A stretch of 64,000 nt of DNA from an uncultured Oscillospiraceae bacterium (GTDB lineage: Bacteria; Bacillota; Clostridia; Oscillospirales; Oscillospiraceae), in contig CALWVV010000008.1 of assembly GCA_944385035.1 (NCBI GenBank), positions 40,453-104,452 on the forward strand, written 5' to 3'. The translations under genes and the position numbers were made by a program. The notes beneath the pieces were generated by a model. That model was given only the letters and a program-made list of their open reading frames with translations, did not search any database and was not told the origin of the DNA. Of this stretch, positions 14,967-23,900 are shown one piece after another; position 1 is the first letter of the stretch; each line of letters begins with the position of its first letter.

Positions 14967-16811
14967 TTATGCACTTTTTGCCATCCGGCGGCAGGCCAGC
15001 GCCGTGGCCAGGAAGTAGCCTCCATAGACCACCACCAGCACCAGGGCGGTCACCGCGCTGCTGGAGACGCTGTCCACCTTTCCCGCCGTGGCGATCAGGT
15101 CGTTGGCCGCCTTCATGCCCACCACACTGTGGACCAGCGCCAGGAGCAGGGGGAGCAGAAAGGCCAAGGCCACCTGCTGGGTGGCCGACCGGGCCACCAG
15201 CGTTTCCTCCGCGCCCAGCCGGCGCAGCAGGGCATACCGCCCTGCGTTGTCCGCCCCCTGGCTCAGCTGCTGCAGGGCCAGCACCGCCGCCGCAGCCAGC
15301 AGGAAGGTAAAGCCCAGATAGAGCCCCAGGAACAACGCCAGCATTTTGCTGCCCATCAGATCCTGGTAAATGTTAAGCCGGGTGGTGATCCAAGAGGCAA
15401 AGGAAACATCCAGAGACTGGATGGTGTCCATGAGCTCCTCTTCCGTCGCTTCCGGATCACCCGCATAGTCCGCCGACCAGATCTGGCGGCAGGGAGAGAG
15501 CTTCTGGGCCATCTCATCGGGGATGAGTACATAGCTCAGTCCCAGGCTGCCGGTGGTGAGCTCCTCCTCCAGCTGGTCCGCCCGGTGGGGCAGCAGCCCG
15601 CTGTAGGCCGGCTTCCCCTGCCGCAGCCGCAGGGCATCGTAGTCGGACACCCGCAGGGCCGCGCTGGCGTTTTCAAAGCCAGTCACCTCAGGGTCGTTAT
15701 AATAAAACACGGTGCTGTAGCTCCAGGAGAGCTTCTCTTTGGTATCAAAGCCCGCATCGCCCAGCACCTGGTCAACATCCACCAGCTCCTCCTCTCCGGA
15801 GAGGTTCTGGACTGTGATGTCAAAGGGGGCCTGGTAGCTGCTTTGGGAGGCAATGGTGTTGTTGAGGCCCACTGAGCTTGCGGTAATGCCGATAGCCAGC
15901 AGCAGGAGAATACATACCACCGTCTGGGCCAGGTAGGTGGTGTGCACCTTGCTCAGCCACTGGCGGAGGGTAAACAGGTTCAGGTTCTTGTAGTAGAGGC
16001 TGGGCCGCCCCTGGACCAGCTTCATCACAAAGCCGGACAGGGAGCGGAAAATCAAAAGCGTTCCCACCGTCCCCAGGGCCAGCATAGGGATGCAGATGGG
16101 CAGCACCGCCACGGCAATGGCCATGCCAAAGGTGAGCAGGGTGGCGTAGGCCGCCGCCAGGCAGAGAATCCCCGCCGCCAGCTGGATCACCGCCGGAGTG
16201 AGGGAGCGCACCTTCAGCACCTCATTTTTCCGCTGGCCGTAGATAAGGTCTATGAGCCGGCTCCGGGACACCCGCACCCCGCTGAACACCATCACCAGCA
16301 GAAAAATAAGGCCAAAGGAGAGCAGCGTTTTCCCCGCCGCCTGGATGGAAAAGTTCAGGGCCAGCATCCCCGCCAGATCAATCTGGAACATGGACAGGGT
16401 CAGGGCGGACAGGCCAAAGGAGGCCAGCACCCCCAGCGCCAGCCCGGCCCCCAGGGACACAAGGCCGATGACCCCGGTCTCCAGAAACAGCAGCCTGGAC
16501 ACCTGCCCCTGGGACAGGCCCAGCAGCAGATAGGTCCCCAGCTCCCGCTTCCTCCGGCGCAGGAGAAAGCGGTTGGCGTAGAGGATGAGACAGGCCAGCA
16601 CCACCGCCACAAACACGGAGAACACATCCACCAGAATCTGGATGACCGCTACCGCCGGGTGCTCCCGCTGAGCCAGATAGGCCATGGCCCCCTGCCCCTT
16701 GACGGCGTTGAAGGTATAAAACAGGCATACCCCGAAGGTGAGGGTGAGAAAATAGACCCCATAGTCCCGGAAGGACCGGCGCACATTGCGTATGGCCAGT
16801 TTAGAGAACAT
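14967..16811 (-). CDS. Bce-type (FtsX fold) ABC transporter permease
   Basis: A 614-residue permease with the layout of BceB/VraG-like proteins: one N-terminal helix, three helices at about 55-160, further helices at 190-300, a large extracellular domain at about 310-510, and three C-terminal helices. Such transporters remove peptide antibiotics from their lipid targets and often sense them for a two-component system. NVRRSFRDYGVYFLTLTFGVCLFYTFNA is the usual start. It overlaps the ATPase gene by 11 bases and is translationally coupled to it. No BceRS-like pair lies beside it, which is unusual for the family; the only pair in the window is 6 kb away and looks phosphate-related. Confidence 0.9.
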   Translation of the reverse strand: MFSKLAIRNVRRSFRDYGVYFLTLTFGVCLFYTFNAVKGQGAMAYLAQREHPAVAVIQILVDVFSVFVAVVLACLILYANRFLLRRRKRELGTYLLLGLSQGQVSRLLFLETGVIGLVSLGAGLALGVLASFGLSALTLSMFQIDLAGMLALNFSIQAAGKTLLSFGLIFLLVMVFSGVRVSRSRLIDLIYGQRKNEVLKVRSLTPAVIQLAAGILCLAAAYATLLTFGMAIAVAVLPICIPMLALGTVGTLLIFRSLSGFVMKLVQGRPSLYYKNLNLFTLRQWLSKVHTTYLAQTVVCILLLLAIGITASSVGLNNTIASQSSYQAPFDITVQNLSGEEELVDVDQVLGDAGFDTKEKLSWSYSTVFYYNDPEVTGFENASAALRVSDYDALRLRQGKPAYSGLLPHRADQLEEELTTGSLGLSYVLIPDEMAQKLSPCRQIWSADYAGDPEATEEELMDTIQSLDVSFASWITTRLNIYQDLMGSKMLALFLGLYLGFTFLLAAAAVLALQQLSQGADNAGRYALLRRLGAEETLVARSATQQVALAFLLPLLLALVHSVVGMKAANDLIATAGKVDSVSSSAVTALVLVVVYGGYFLATALACRRMAKSA

Positions 16812-17568
16812 CTGCCATCTCTCCTCCCATCTCCGTCACCACCCGGATGATCTTTTGGAAGAAGGCCCGGCGGTCATCCCCGCCGCGCTTCAGCTCCAAA
16901 AAGATCTGCCCGTCCCGGAGAAACACCACTCGCCCGCAGCAGCTGGCGGTAAAGGCGTCGTGGGTGACCATAAGGATGGTGGCCCCCAGGTCCCGGTTCA
17001 AGGTCTCCAGGCAGTTCAGAAGCAGCCGGGCCGCTTTGGAGTCCAGTGCCCCGGTGGGCTCGTCGGCCAACACCAGGGCCGGGTGGGTCACCATGGCCCG
17101 TGCGGCAGCGCAGCGCTGCTGCTGGCCTCCCGACATCTCATAGGGGTATTTCTCCAGGCAGTTTTCGATCCCCAGCAGCCCGGCCATCTCCCGCACCCGG
17201 CCGGGGATCTGCCCCGCCGGGGCCCCGGTGATGGAGAGGGCCAGAGCAATGTTTTCTCCCGCGGTGAGGGTGTCCAGCAGGTTGCAGTCCTGAAAAATAA
17301 AGCCCAGCCGCTCCCGGCGGAATTTGGCCAGCTCCTTGCCCTTCAGGCCGGTGAGCTGCCTGCCGTCAATGATGATGGACCCGGACGTGGGGCGGTCGAT
17401 GGTGGACACACAGTTGAGCAGGGTGGTCTTTCCAGACCCCGAAGGCCCCATGACCCCCACAAATTCTCCTGCCTCCAAAGACAGGGACACCCCGTCCAGG
17501 GCACGGGTCACCGCCCCGCCCCGTCCGTAGATTTTCTTCAAATCGGTTACCGCTAATATTTCCTCCAT
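16801..17568 (-). CDS. Bce-type ABC transporter ATP-binding protein
   Basis: A 255-residue ATPase of the MacB/LolD/BceA group that powers the permease encoded next. It has Walker A GPSGSGKTT, the Q-loop IFQDCNLLDTLTAGEN, the signature YEMSGGQQQR, Walker [14 protein letters not shown] and the H-loop His in MVTHD. The start at 17568 is chosen because AAGGAGGA lies 6 bases before it; an in-frame ATG at 17592 lacks such a signal. A conserved last segment (KRGGDDRRAFFQKIIRVVTEMGGE) extends beyond the core. Confidence 0.93.
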   Translation of the reverse strand: MEEILAVTDLKKIYGRGGAVTRALDGVSLSLEAGEFVGVMGPSGSGKTTLLNCVSTIDRPTSGSIIIDGRQLTGLKGKELAKFRRERLGFIFQDCNLLDTLTAGENIALALSITGAPAGQIPGRVREMAGLLGIENCLEKYPYEMSGGQQQRCAAARAMVTHPALVLADEPTGALDSKAARLLLNCLETLNRDLGATILMVTHDAFTASCCGRVVFLRDGQIFLELKRGGDDRRAFFQKIIRVVTEMGGEMADVL

Positions 17569-17595
17569 CGTGCTCCTCCTTCGCTCTCCCACATG

Positions 17596-17745
17596 TCAAG
17601 GCAGGGAAATTACCATAATTGCAGTCTCCACGGACTTCTGCTCCATGACCGGCTCTCCCGTCCAGCTGCACTCCTGTACATAGGCCGCCAGCAGCGCCAG
17701 AGCCAGAGCCAGGGCACACAACGTCGTCTTCATCCGCTGCGCCAT
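17596..17745 (-). CDS. Small membrane or secreted peptide (49 aa) ahead of the ABC operon
   Basis: A 49-codon reading frame that begins MAQRMKTTLCALALA, with a short basic head, a 17-residue Leu/Ala hydrophobic stretch and a short polar tail ending MVISLP. It has a strong AAAGGAGTG ribosome binding site 7 bases before the ATG and stops 27 bases upstream of the ATPase start, so it would be the first gene of the transporter operon. I find no family for it. The hydrophobic segment could be a signal peptide or a membrane anchor. A role as a modulator or sensed substrate of the transporter is inference. Confidence 0.55.
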   Translation of the reverse strand: MAQRMKTTLCALALALALLAAYVQECSWTGEPVMEQKSVETAIMVISLP

Positions 17746-17761
17746 GCTCATTCACTCCTTT

Positions 17762-17803
17762 GGGAACGTGTTCCCTTAAACTGTATGGAAGCATACCATA
17801 CAG
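17762..17803. promoter_or_regulatory. Two dyads upstream of the peptide-ABC operon
   Basis: A perfect 14-bp palindrome GGGAACGTGTTCCC (17762-17775) lies next to an 8-bp inverted repeat with a 7-bp centre, CTGTATGG...CCATACAG (17781-17803). Both are in the leader or promoter of the minus-strand operon. They may be operators or leader hairpins; neither ends in a T tract in the minus direction. Confidence 0.4.
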
Positions 17804-17840
17804 CTGCGATATTTCCTCTAAAGGAATTATGAGGATTTCA

Positions 17841-17857
17841 TTAAGGTTTTCTTAAAG
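17841..17857. promoter_or_regulatory. Candidate response-regulator box (TTAAGG repeats)
   Basis: TTAAGG (17841-17846) and TTAAAG (17852-17857) recur with an 11-bp step about 100 bp upstream of the peptide gene. OmpR-family regulators of Bce-type transporters bind repeats of this kind. The match is short and unconfirmed. Confidence 0.4.
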
Positions 17858-17861
17858 CCGC

Positions 17862-17893
17862 AAAAAAAGGCCCTGACGACCGGGTCGTCAGGG
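17862..17893 (-). terminator. Intrinsic terminator of the 91-aa protein gene
   Basis: On the minus strand CCCTGACGACC pairs with GGTCGTCAGGG and is followed by seven T residues. It lies 125 bases beyond the stop codon of the gene at 18018-18293, leaving a long 3' untranslated region. Confidence 0.88.
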
Positions 17894-18017
17894 TCCATGG
17901 AATAAGGAGGAAATAAAAAAATCCGGCTCATTGGTACAGTCACCGTATATACAAAGGAGGTAGAAGGGGCTGCCGCTGCCCCCTTCCACACCATTCTATG
18001 CTCCCCTCCCGCTGGGG

Positions 18018-18293
18018 TTACAGGGCAAACAGCCAAAGCCACCAGCCCGCCGAGGCTGCCACGGCGCCCACCGCTGCCCAGGCCGCACCAGGCAGCCGTT
18101 CCAGGCGCCGGTTCCAGGCCTTTCCCTGCTTCAGATAGCCGTCGGCAGCCTGCCGTGCCTCTTTCAGCACCCGCTCCGCGCTGACCCCTTCCCGTGCTAG
18201 AGCCTCCTCCTTGACAATAAAGATGGCCTCCTCAAACAGACGGGGATCGGGAGATTTCACTAAAATGACCTGGCGGGTAATCCCTTTCACCAT
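18018..18293 (-). CDS. Small tail-anchored protein of unknown function (91 aa)
   Basis: A 91-residue protein with a conserved-looking N-terminal half (MVKGITRQVILVKSPDPRLFEEAIFIV), a helical charged middle and a C-terminal membrane anchor (AAWAAVGAVAASAGWWLWLFAL). Proteins with this VKGI...VIxVKSPDPxxFEEAIFI pattern recur in Oscillospiraceae as hypotheticals (recalled, not searched). The ATG follows AAAGGATG. It stands alone between the tiny plus-strand gene and the ABC operon. Confidence 0.75.
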   Translation of the reverse strand: MVKGITRQVILVKSPDPRLFEEAIFIVKEEALAREGVSAERVLKEARQAADGYLKQGKAWNRRLERLPGAAWAAVGAVAASAGWWLWLFAL

Positions 18294-18412
18294 ACGATCA
18301 CATCCTTTCGCGTTCTGCCCAAATATTACCGTTATTCTGTCCCATTTTTCCCGGTATATTCATCCCCGCCCTGTTACTACACTAGAAGGCGGACAAAAAG
18401 GAGGTGAGCGGT

Positions 18413-18505
18413 TTGCACCCTGGATTTCGCAGCCGTTTTTTCTGGTTTTTGGTGGTCTATGCCTTTAACCTGGCCATTATTTTTTTCTTTCTGGCCTTTG
18501 GATAA
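18413..18505 (+). CDS. Candidate 30-aa single-helix membrane peptide
   Basis: A TTG start 5 bases after AAGGAGGTGAG opens a 30-codon frame: a short basic head (HPGFRSRF) and one strongly hydrophobic helix ending in FFFLAFG. The stop codon ends at 18505, directly against the convergent gpr stop at 18506. The strong ribosome binding site and the clean membrane-helix composition argue for a real gene; the small size argues caution. Function unknown. Tiny membrane proteins of this kind are common in sporulation regulons, but no sporulation promoter was identified here. Confidence 0.45.
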   Translation: MHPGFRSRFFWFLVVYAFNLAIIFFFLAFG

Positions 18506-19396
18506 CTAGCTGAGCAGCAGTTCCAGCTCCTCCACCGTCATTCCGGGCTGGAGGGCAAGGTTTATGCCATAGCCGATGACCTTGGCCAGATCGGCCACCT
18601 GACTGTCGATGTCTTTGGGGGTCACAAACAGCTCCCGCCCCTGGCCCAGCCGGGGCAGCTCCTGGGTCCCCATCAAATCGGCAGCCAGTGTGGCAGCGTC
18701 CACCACCGTGGGCACGCCCACCGCTATGACCGGAATTCCAAGGGTCTGCCGATTGAGCCCCAGGCGGTGGTTTCCCACCCCCGAGCCGGGGGTGATCCCC
18801 GTGTCCGAGAGCTGGATAGTCCGGCACAGCCGCTCCACCGACCGGGACGCCAGGGCATCCACCGCAATGACGCAGGCGGGCTGGATCTTTTCACACACTG
18901 CCCGCACCACCTCCCCGCTCTCCACCCCCGTGGAGCCCAGCACCTCGGCCGCCAGGGAGGCCACCGGCCGCAGGGCCCCGAACTGCTGGGGCAGACGCTG
19001 GACCAGGTGGCGGGTGACCAGGGTCTGCTCATGGACCTTCGGTCCCACCGCGTCGGGGGTGATGGACCGGTTTCCCAGCCCGGCCACCAGCACCAGCCCC
19101 TGGGGCGGAATGTCCTTCATCAGCTCAAAGAGCTCCCCCGCCACCGCCTGGACTGCCCGCTGAAAAATGTCCTCCTCCCGGCGCTCCAGCCCCTCCAAAG
19201 TCAGGGTGACATAGCAGCCCCTGGGCTTGCCCAGGGCCTGTTCCCCCTGCTCATCCAGTACCCGGACCGTGGTCACCGGGATACCGTCCCGCAGGCCATC
19301 GTGGGCCTCCACTCCGGAGAGCCTGGTGGTCTCTCCCGCACTCTCCTGCCAAAGCTCCCTGGCCTCCAGGGCCAGGTCTGTGCGGCGTATCTGCAT
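18506..19396 (-). CDS. gpr: Germination protease GPR
   Basis: A 296-residue aspartic-type spore protease (family A25) that degrades small acid-soluble DNA-binding proteins when the spore germinates. The N-terminal RTDLALEARELW resembles the SASP cleavage site at which the zymogen P46 processes itself. GLGNRSITPDAVGPKV and VIAVDALASRS carry the conserved catalytic Asp segments, followed by DTGITPGSGVGNHR and GIPVIAVGVPTVVDA. The start at 19396 is chosen because TAGGAGGAA lies just before it; the frame stays open upstream without a better signal. Divergent to rpsT, an arrangement common in Clostridia. It shows that the organism sporulates. Confidence 0.95.
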   Translation of the reverse strand: MQIRRTDLALEARELWQESAGETTRLSGVEAHDGLRDGIPVTTVRVLDEQGEQALGKPRGCYVTLTLEGLERREEDIFQRAVQAVAGELFELMKDIPPQGLVLVAGLGNRSITPDAVGPKVHEQTLVTRHLVQRLPQQFGALRPVASLAAEVLGSTGVESGEVVRAVCEKIQPACVIAVDALASRSVERLCRTIQLSDTGITPGSGVGNHRLGLNRQTLGIPVIAVGVPTVVDAATLAADLMGTQELPRLGQGRELFVTPKDIDSQVADLAKVIGYGINLALQPGMTVEELELLLS

Positions 19397-19504
19397 GTCA
19401 GTTCCTCCTAATCCCATATCTTGTGGAATGCTTCCCGCTTTACCCCTAGCTTTTGCCGCAGCAGGAAAACTATCCCGCAGACAAAAATTTTTTTGAAAAA
19501 ACGG

Positions 19505-19533
19505 TTGATTTTTTCTTGAACCAATGGTAAAAT
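19505..19533 (+). promoter_or_regulatory. Promoter of rpsT
   Basis: TTGATT (19505-19510) and TAAAAT (19528-19533) with a 17-bp spacer precede rpsT; the leader would be about 55 bases. Confidence 0.7.
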
Positions 19534-19594
19534 ACAAATCTGCACAGGCGCATTGCGCCTAATTTAACGATGAAAATCGGAGGAGGTGTTTGGT

Positions 19595-19858
19595 TTGCCG
19601 AATATTAAGTCTGCCAAGAAGCGCGTGCTGGTGTCCGAGACCAAGGCTGCGCAGAACAAGGCCGCGAAGTCCGCGCTGAAGACCGACATCAAGAAGTTTG
19701 AGGCCGCGGTGGCGGAAGGCAACCGCAGCGAGGCCGATGTCGCTTACAAGGTGGCCGTCAAGGCTGTGGATAAGGCCGCTGCCAAGGGTCTGCTGCACAA
19801 GAACAATGCCGCCAACAAGAAGAGCAATATGACCATCAAGCTGAACAAGCTGGCCTGA
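19595..19858 (+). CDS. rpsT: 30S ribosomal protein S20
   Basis: An 87-residue basic helical protein (PNIKSAKKRVLVSETKAAQNKAAKSALKT) that binds 16S rRNA early in 30S assembly. Translation begins at TTG, 8 bases after GGAGGAGG; the in-frame GTG at 19586 overlaps the SD itself and is rejected. Escherichia coli rpsT also uses a UUG start, which matters for its autoregulation, so the rare start may be functional here too. Single-gene unit with its own promoter and terminator. Confidence 0.96.
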   Translation: MPNIKSAKKRVLVSETKAAQNKAAKSALKTDIKKFEAAVAEGNRSEADVAYKVAVKAVDKAAAKGLLHKNNAANKKSNMTIKLNKLA

Positions 19859-19875
19859 TTATATTGATCGCGTGG

Positions 19876-19904
19876 AAAGCCGTCTGATTGCAGACGGCTT
19901 TTTT
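19876..19904 (+). terminator. Intrinsic terminator of rpsT
   Basis: A stem AAGCCGTCTG/CAGACGGCTT with the tetraloop ATTG runs into a continuous tract of six T residues. Confidence 0.92.
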
Positions 19905-19982
19905 CGTTGCCTTTTTCCCTCCTTTTCCCGGCAAAAATCTGGTATAATAGAATATATTGCTATTGGAAAGGAGGTCCGCCCG

Positions 19983-20846
19983 GTGAAAAAATGGCTTTCT
20001 CTCTCCCCCGTCTCCTTCGCGCTGGAGATGGCCGACCTCTATGGCCGGGTGGGGGTATCCCGGTCTGCGGCGGCCCTGTCCTACTTTTTAATTCTCACGC
20101 TGTTCCCCCTGCTGGTATGCGTCAACTATTTCATCGGCCTGTTCCACCTGGATCTGGAGCAGTTTCTCACCACGCTGGATCAGCTGCTCCCGACAGGTGT
20201 GCTGACTATTATGTCCGACTACCTCTCCTATGTGGCGGACATCCAGTCTCCCGCCCTGCTGCTGGCCAGCCTGTTTACCATCCTCTTTTCTGCCTCCGCG
20301 GGGCTTCGCACCCTGCTGCTCACCATGGACCAGCTCTACGAGCGGGAGGTGGTCCACCCCTTCCGCCGCCTGGCCGCCAGCGTGATTTTGTCCCTGCTCT
20401 TTTTGCTCACGGTCTATCTCTCCGTGGTGGTCATCTTCACCGGCGACTGGTTTTTTACCCTCCTTCAGTCCCACCTGCCTGACTATATCGCCCGGCTGCT
20501 CCCCCTGGAGGCCCTGTCTAAGCTGTGGGTATGGCTCCGTTACCTGCTTCTTTTCTGCTTTGTCATGGTGCTGGTACTCATCGTCTACCGTACCGGCACC
20601 CCCCGTGGAGAAGTGCGGCGGGTGGTGGTGCTCCTCTCCTCCCTGGTAGCCTCCTTTGCCATCGTGGCCGCGTCGGTGGTGTTCTCCTGGTTTATCGGCA
20701 TCTCCTCCCGGTACGCTTTGGTCTATGGCTCCCTGGCCTCGCTGATCATTCTGCTGGTGTGGCTCTACCTGTGCTGCAACATTCTGCTGCTGGGGGCGGT
20801 CATGGGCCGGGTGGTCAGCCTGCGCATATTGGGAAAAATCAGATAG
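19983..20846 (+). CDS. YihY/BrkB-family membrane protein
   Basis: A 287-residue polytopic protein of the YihY (UPF0761, formerly RNase BN) family, with about six transmembrane helices. The family marks SRSAAALSYFLILTLFPLLVC and YGSLASLIILLVWLYLCCNILLLGA are present. The biochemical role is not settled. The GTG start follows AAAGGAGG by 6 bases and a TATAAT -10 box lies at 19943-19948. Confidence 0.9.
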   Translation: MKKWLSLSPVSFALEMADLYGRVGVSRSAAALSYFLILTLFPLLVCVNYFIGLFHLDLEQFLTTLDQLLPTGVLTIMSDYLSYVADIQSPALLLASLFTILFSASAGLRTLLLTMDQLYEREVVHPFRRLAASVILSLLFLLTVYLSVVVIFTGDWFFTLLQSHLPDYIARLLPLEALSKLWVWLRYLLLFCFVMVLVLIVYRTGTPRGEVRRVVVLLSSLVASFAIVAASVVFSWFIGISSRYALVYGSLASLIILLVWLYLCCNILLLGAVMGRVVSLRILGKIR

Positions 20847-20853
20847 CAAATGG

Positions 20854-20893
20854 CACAGGCCCCGAAACAATTCCTTCCGGGGCCTGTTTCTTC
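20854..20893 (+). terminator. Intrinsic terminator after yihY-like gene
   Basis: ACAGGCCCCG (20855-20864) pairs with CGGGGCCTGT (20878-20887) across a 13-base loop and is followed by TTCTTCC. Confidence 0.8.
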
Positions 20894-20974
20894 CTTTTCT
20901 TCGGGGAAAAAATGTGCTATTCTAAATGTAAGATAGCCTCGTCCCCACTTTTGTAACAAGCTGAGGTGGTATCC

Positions 20975-23900
20975 GTGAACGATAAACTGATCCGGCAGCT
21001 TAACCGGGAAATTGTGGAGGCCCTGGTCTCCCGAAAATTTACCGCCGTCTCCAGCCGCCGGGCCGCCATGGCCCTGACCAAAACCCCCGGCTGGTCGGAG
21101 GGTCTCTCCGCGCTTTTTCCCATCCGCGCCCGCCTGAGCTGCACCCAGATTTTACAGGTATGCGCCCCGATTCTGGACAATCTCTGTCCCCAGCCGCCCC
21201 AGCAGGGCTGGGGCCTCTTCTGCTACCAATACATCTGCCGCACCATGTTCCCGCAAAACGGCTTTGTCCCAGATGCCCAGCCCTACGAGGCGGGCGCCCG
21301 GTTCTATCTCACAGTCCTGCAGATCCTGCTGGACCATGAGCGCGCCGCCCTGCCCTTCGATCCCATGATGGACTTTCAGTTCCTCACCGAGGAGGAATAT
21401 TCCTCCTATGACCTGGGCCGGGAATACCGCCGTTTCCTTTGGTGTTGGCGGGAGGAGTTTCTCTATGAGCTTATGCGCCTGGGGCTGGAATTCACTCCCT
21501 TTAAAACCCTCAGCCACATCTCCGGGGTCCACTACATCGCCATGACCGCCGCCCGCGGCCTGAAGGAGGCCGGAGTGGAGGTGGACCTGGCCCTCATTTC
21601 CGGCGCTGCCGCTGCCCACGACGTGGGGAAATTCGGCTGCCGGCCGGGGGAACGGGTGCCCTACCTTCACTACTACTACACGGACCAGTGGCTTTTGGAG
21701 CGGAACATGGACTCCATCAGCCACATTGCCTCCAACCACTCCACCTGGGATCTGGAGCTGGAATCCCTGTCCGTGGAGTCCCTTTTGCTCATCTACGCGG
21801 ACTTCCGCTCCAAGCAGGAGCGGGACAAGGACGGCAATGAGATCACCGTTCTCTTCCCCCTGGACGAATCCTTCCAGGTGATTTTGTCCAAGCTGGACAA
21901 TGTGGACTCCAAAAAGCGCCGCCGGTATGAATTTGTCTACGGCAAGCTCCACGACTTTGAGGACTACATGCGCTCCCTGGGGGTGGACGTGGATCTCACC
22001 GGGCAGCTCCAGCCCCCTCTGCCCCACAAGGACACCGCCCTCATGAACCCCCAGGAGACTCTCAACAGCCTCATTCTCCTGTCGGTGGAGCACAACCTTC
22101 AGCTCATGCACATGCTCTCCAACGAGCAGAAGTTCGGCAATATCATCGAAGAGGCCCGCTCGGTGAAGAGCTGGCAGCAGCTGCGTGCCTACCTCAACGT
22201 CTTTGAGGAGTACTTCACCTACCTGTCGGTGCGCCAAAAGACCCAGGCGCTCACCTTCCTCTATGAGCTGCTGATGCACCGTGAGGGCGACATCCGCCGC
22301 CAGGCCGGCGCCCTCATCGGCCAGATCATCGCCCGCTTCCACCTGGTCTATCGCAAGGAGGTCCCCGCCGACGCCCAGAACGACCCGGCAGAGGAGGTCC
22401 CCTTTACCCTGTGGAGCCAGTATCTGGACATGATCATCTTCCCCGACCACAAGACAACCCAGCAGCAGCGCAGCCACATCGGCTACACCCTGAAGCTGGT
22501 GGTGGAGTCCATGCTGCTCCACGCCCGTGCCGGGGACATCCCCCGGTTTTTGGGGGCTTTGCTGCACTACTATGACGACCCGGAGCACACCGACGCGGAC
22601 ACCGCCTTTACCCTGCTGGATGCGGCCTGCTACCTGCCCCCCAAGCACTACGGGGAGCAGACACGGGAGAAGCTCATCCACTTTGCCGCCCACTTTGCCG
22701 CTTCGGACGATCTGCGTCTCACCACCGCTGCCCTTCAGTTCCTGCGGGAGACTGAGCGCAATATCCCCCGCTCCCACCCCCAGATGGCCCGGATCGTGGA
22801 AATCGCCCGGAGCGTCCAGGGGACACAGCTGACCACCGTGTTTTTAAAGAGCAAGATCCTGCGCCGGGCGGGGGAGGATGTGTCCGACCTGGAGGAGCTG
22901 CTCTACCAGACGGACATCACCAGCGAGGTGTTCCTGGACAACCTGAAGATCGCCACCCCCTGGATCGTCAAGGTGGCCGGTGTGGACCTGCTCCGGGACC
23001 AGGTGGACCACGGGGCCCAGGCCCACATCCTCCACATCGCCACCCACTTCTCCAACCTGGTCAAGGTGTCTGAGCGGGTGGTGGTCCGCCACACCGCCGG
23101 CTCCGCCCTGGTGCGCACCCTGGCCTCCCTGCGCCGGGACCAGCGCAACGAGGTGGTGGTGGAGCTGGGCAAGGGCCTGGAGATGGGCCAGTACCAGATC
23201 TCCAAATACATCCCCCAGTATTTGGGGGAGGCCGCCCTCTACCTCCACCCCAGCGAGCTGGACGAGCAGGTGCTGTGGCTCAAGTCCCTGCTGGGTTCCC
23301 CCAATAACTCCGCTGTGGCCGGAGCTCTGAACACCGTGGGCATCCTGCTCCAGCACTACCCCGCCTACCGGGAGCGCTTTTCCGAGGACACCGCCGCCTA
23401 TGAGGCCCGGCGCCAGGAGCTGCTGGGGCTTTTGCTCCAGGGTCTGGCCCACTACCGGGAGGCCGTGCGCCAGGAGGCCCTGCTGGTCATCGGTAAGCTT
23501 CTCTTCAGCTCCCCCCAGCTGAGCATGGAGGAGAAAGCCCGGCTGTTCTCCCTGTGTTACCGCAAGCTCTTGTTCCTCATCCAGGAATCCCCCCGGCAGG
23601 ATGGGCTCACCTTCTTCTACCGGGCCGCCGCCCTGGCCCACATCAACCGCTTTATTGCCCTGCGGCGGTTGGATCACGGTCCCTTTACCTTTGAGCCCCC
23701 CCGGAAGATCGCCTTCTTCCCCGGCACCTTTGACCCCTTTACCTTGTCTCACAAGGGCATTGTCCACGCCATCCGCAGTCTGGGCTTTGAGGTCTATCTG
23801 GCCGTGGACGAGTTCTCCTGGTCCAAAAAGGCCCAGCCTCATCTGATCCGCCGGCAGATCGTCAACATGTCGGTGGCGGGGGATTTCCATATCCACCTGT

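Noticed and set aside
17827-17990. A minus-strand frame of about 55-71 codons running through the terminator at 17862-17893
   Set aside because: It would translate a terminator hairpin and its T tract, has no family resemblance, and lies in a 3' untranslated region.
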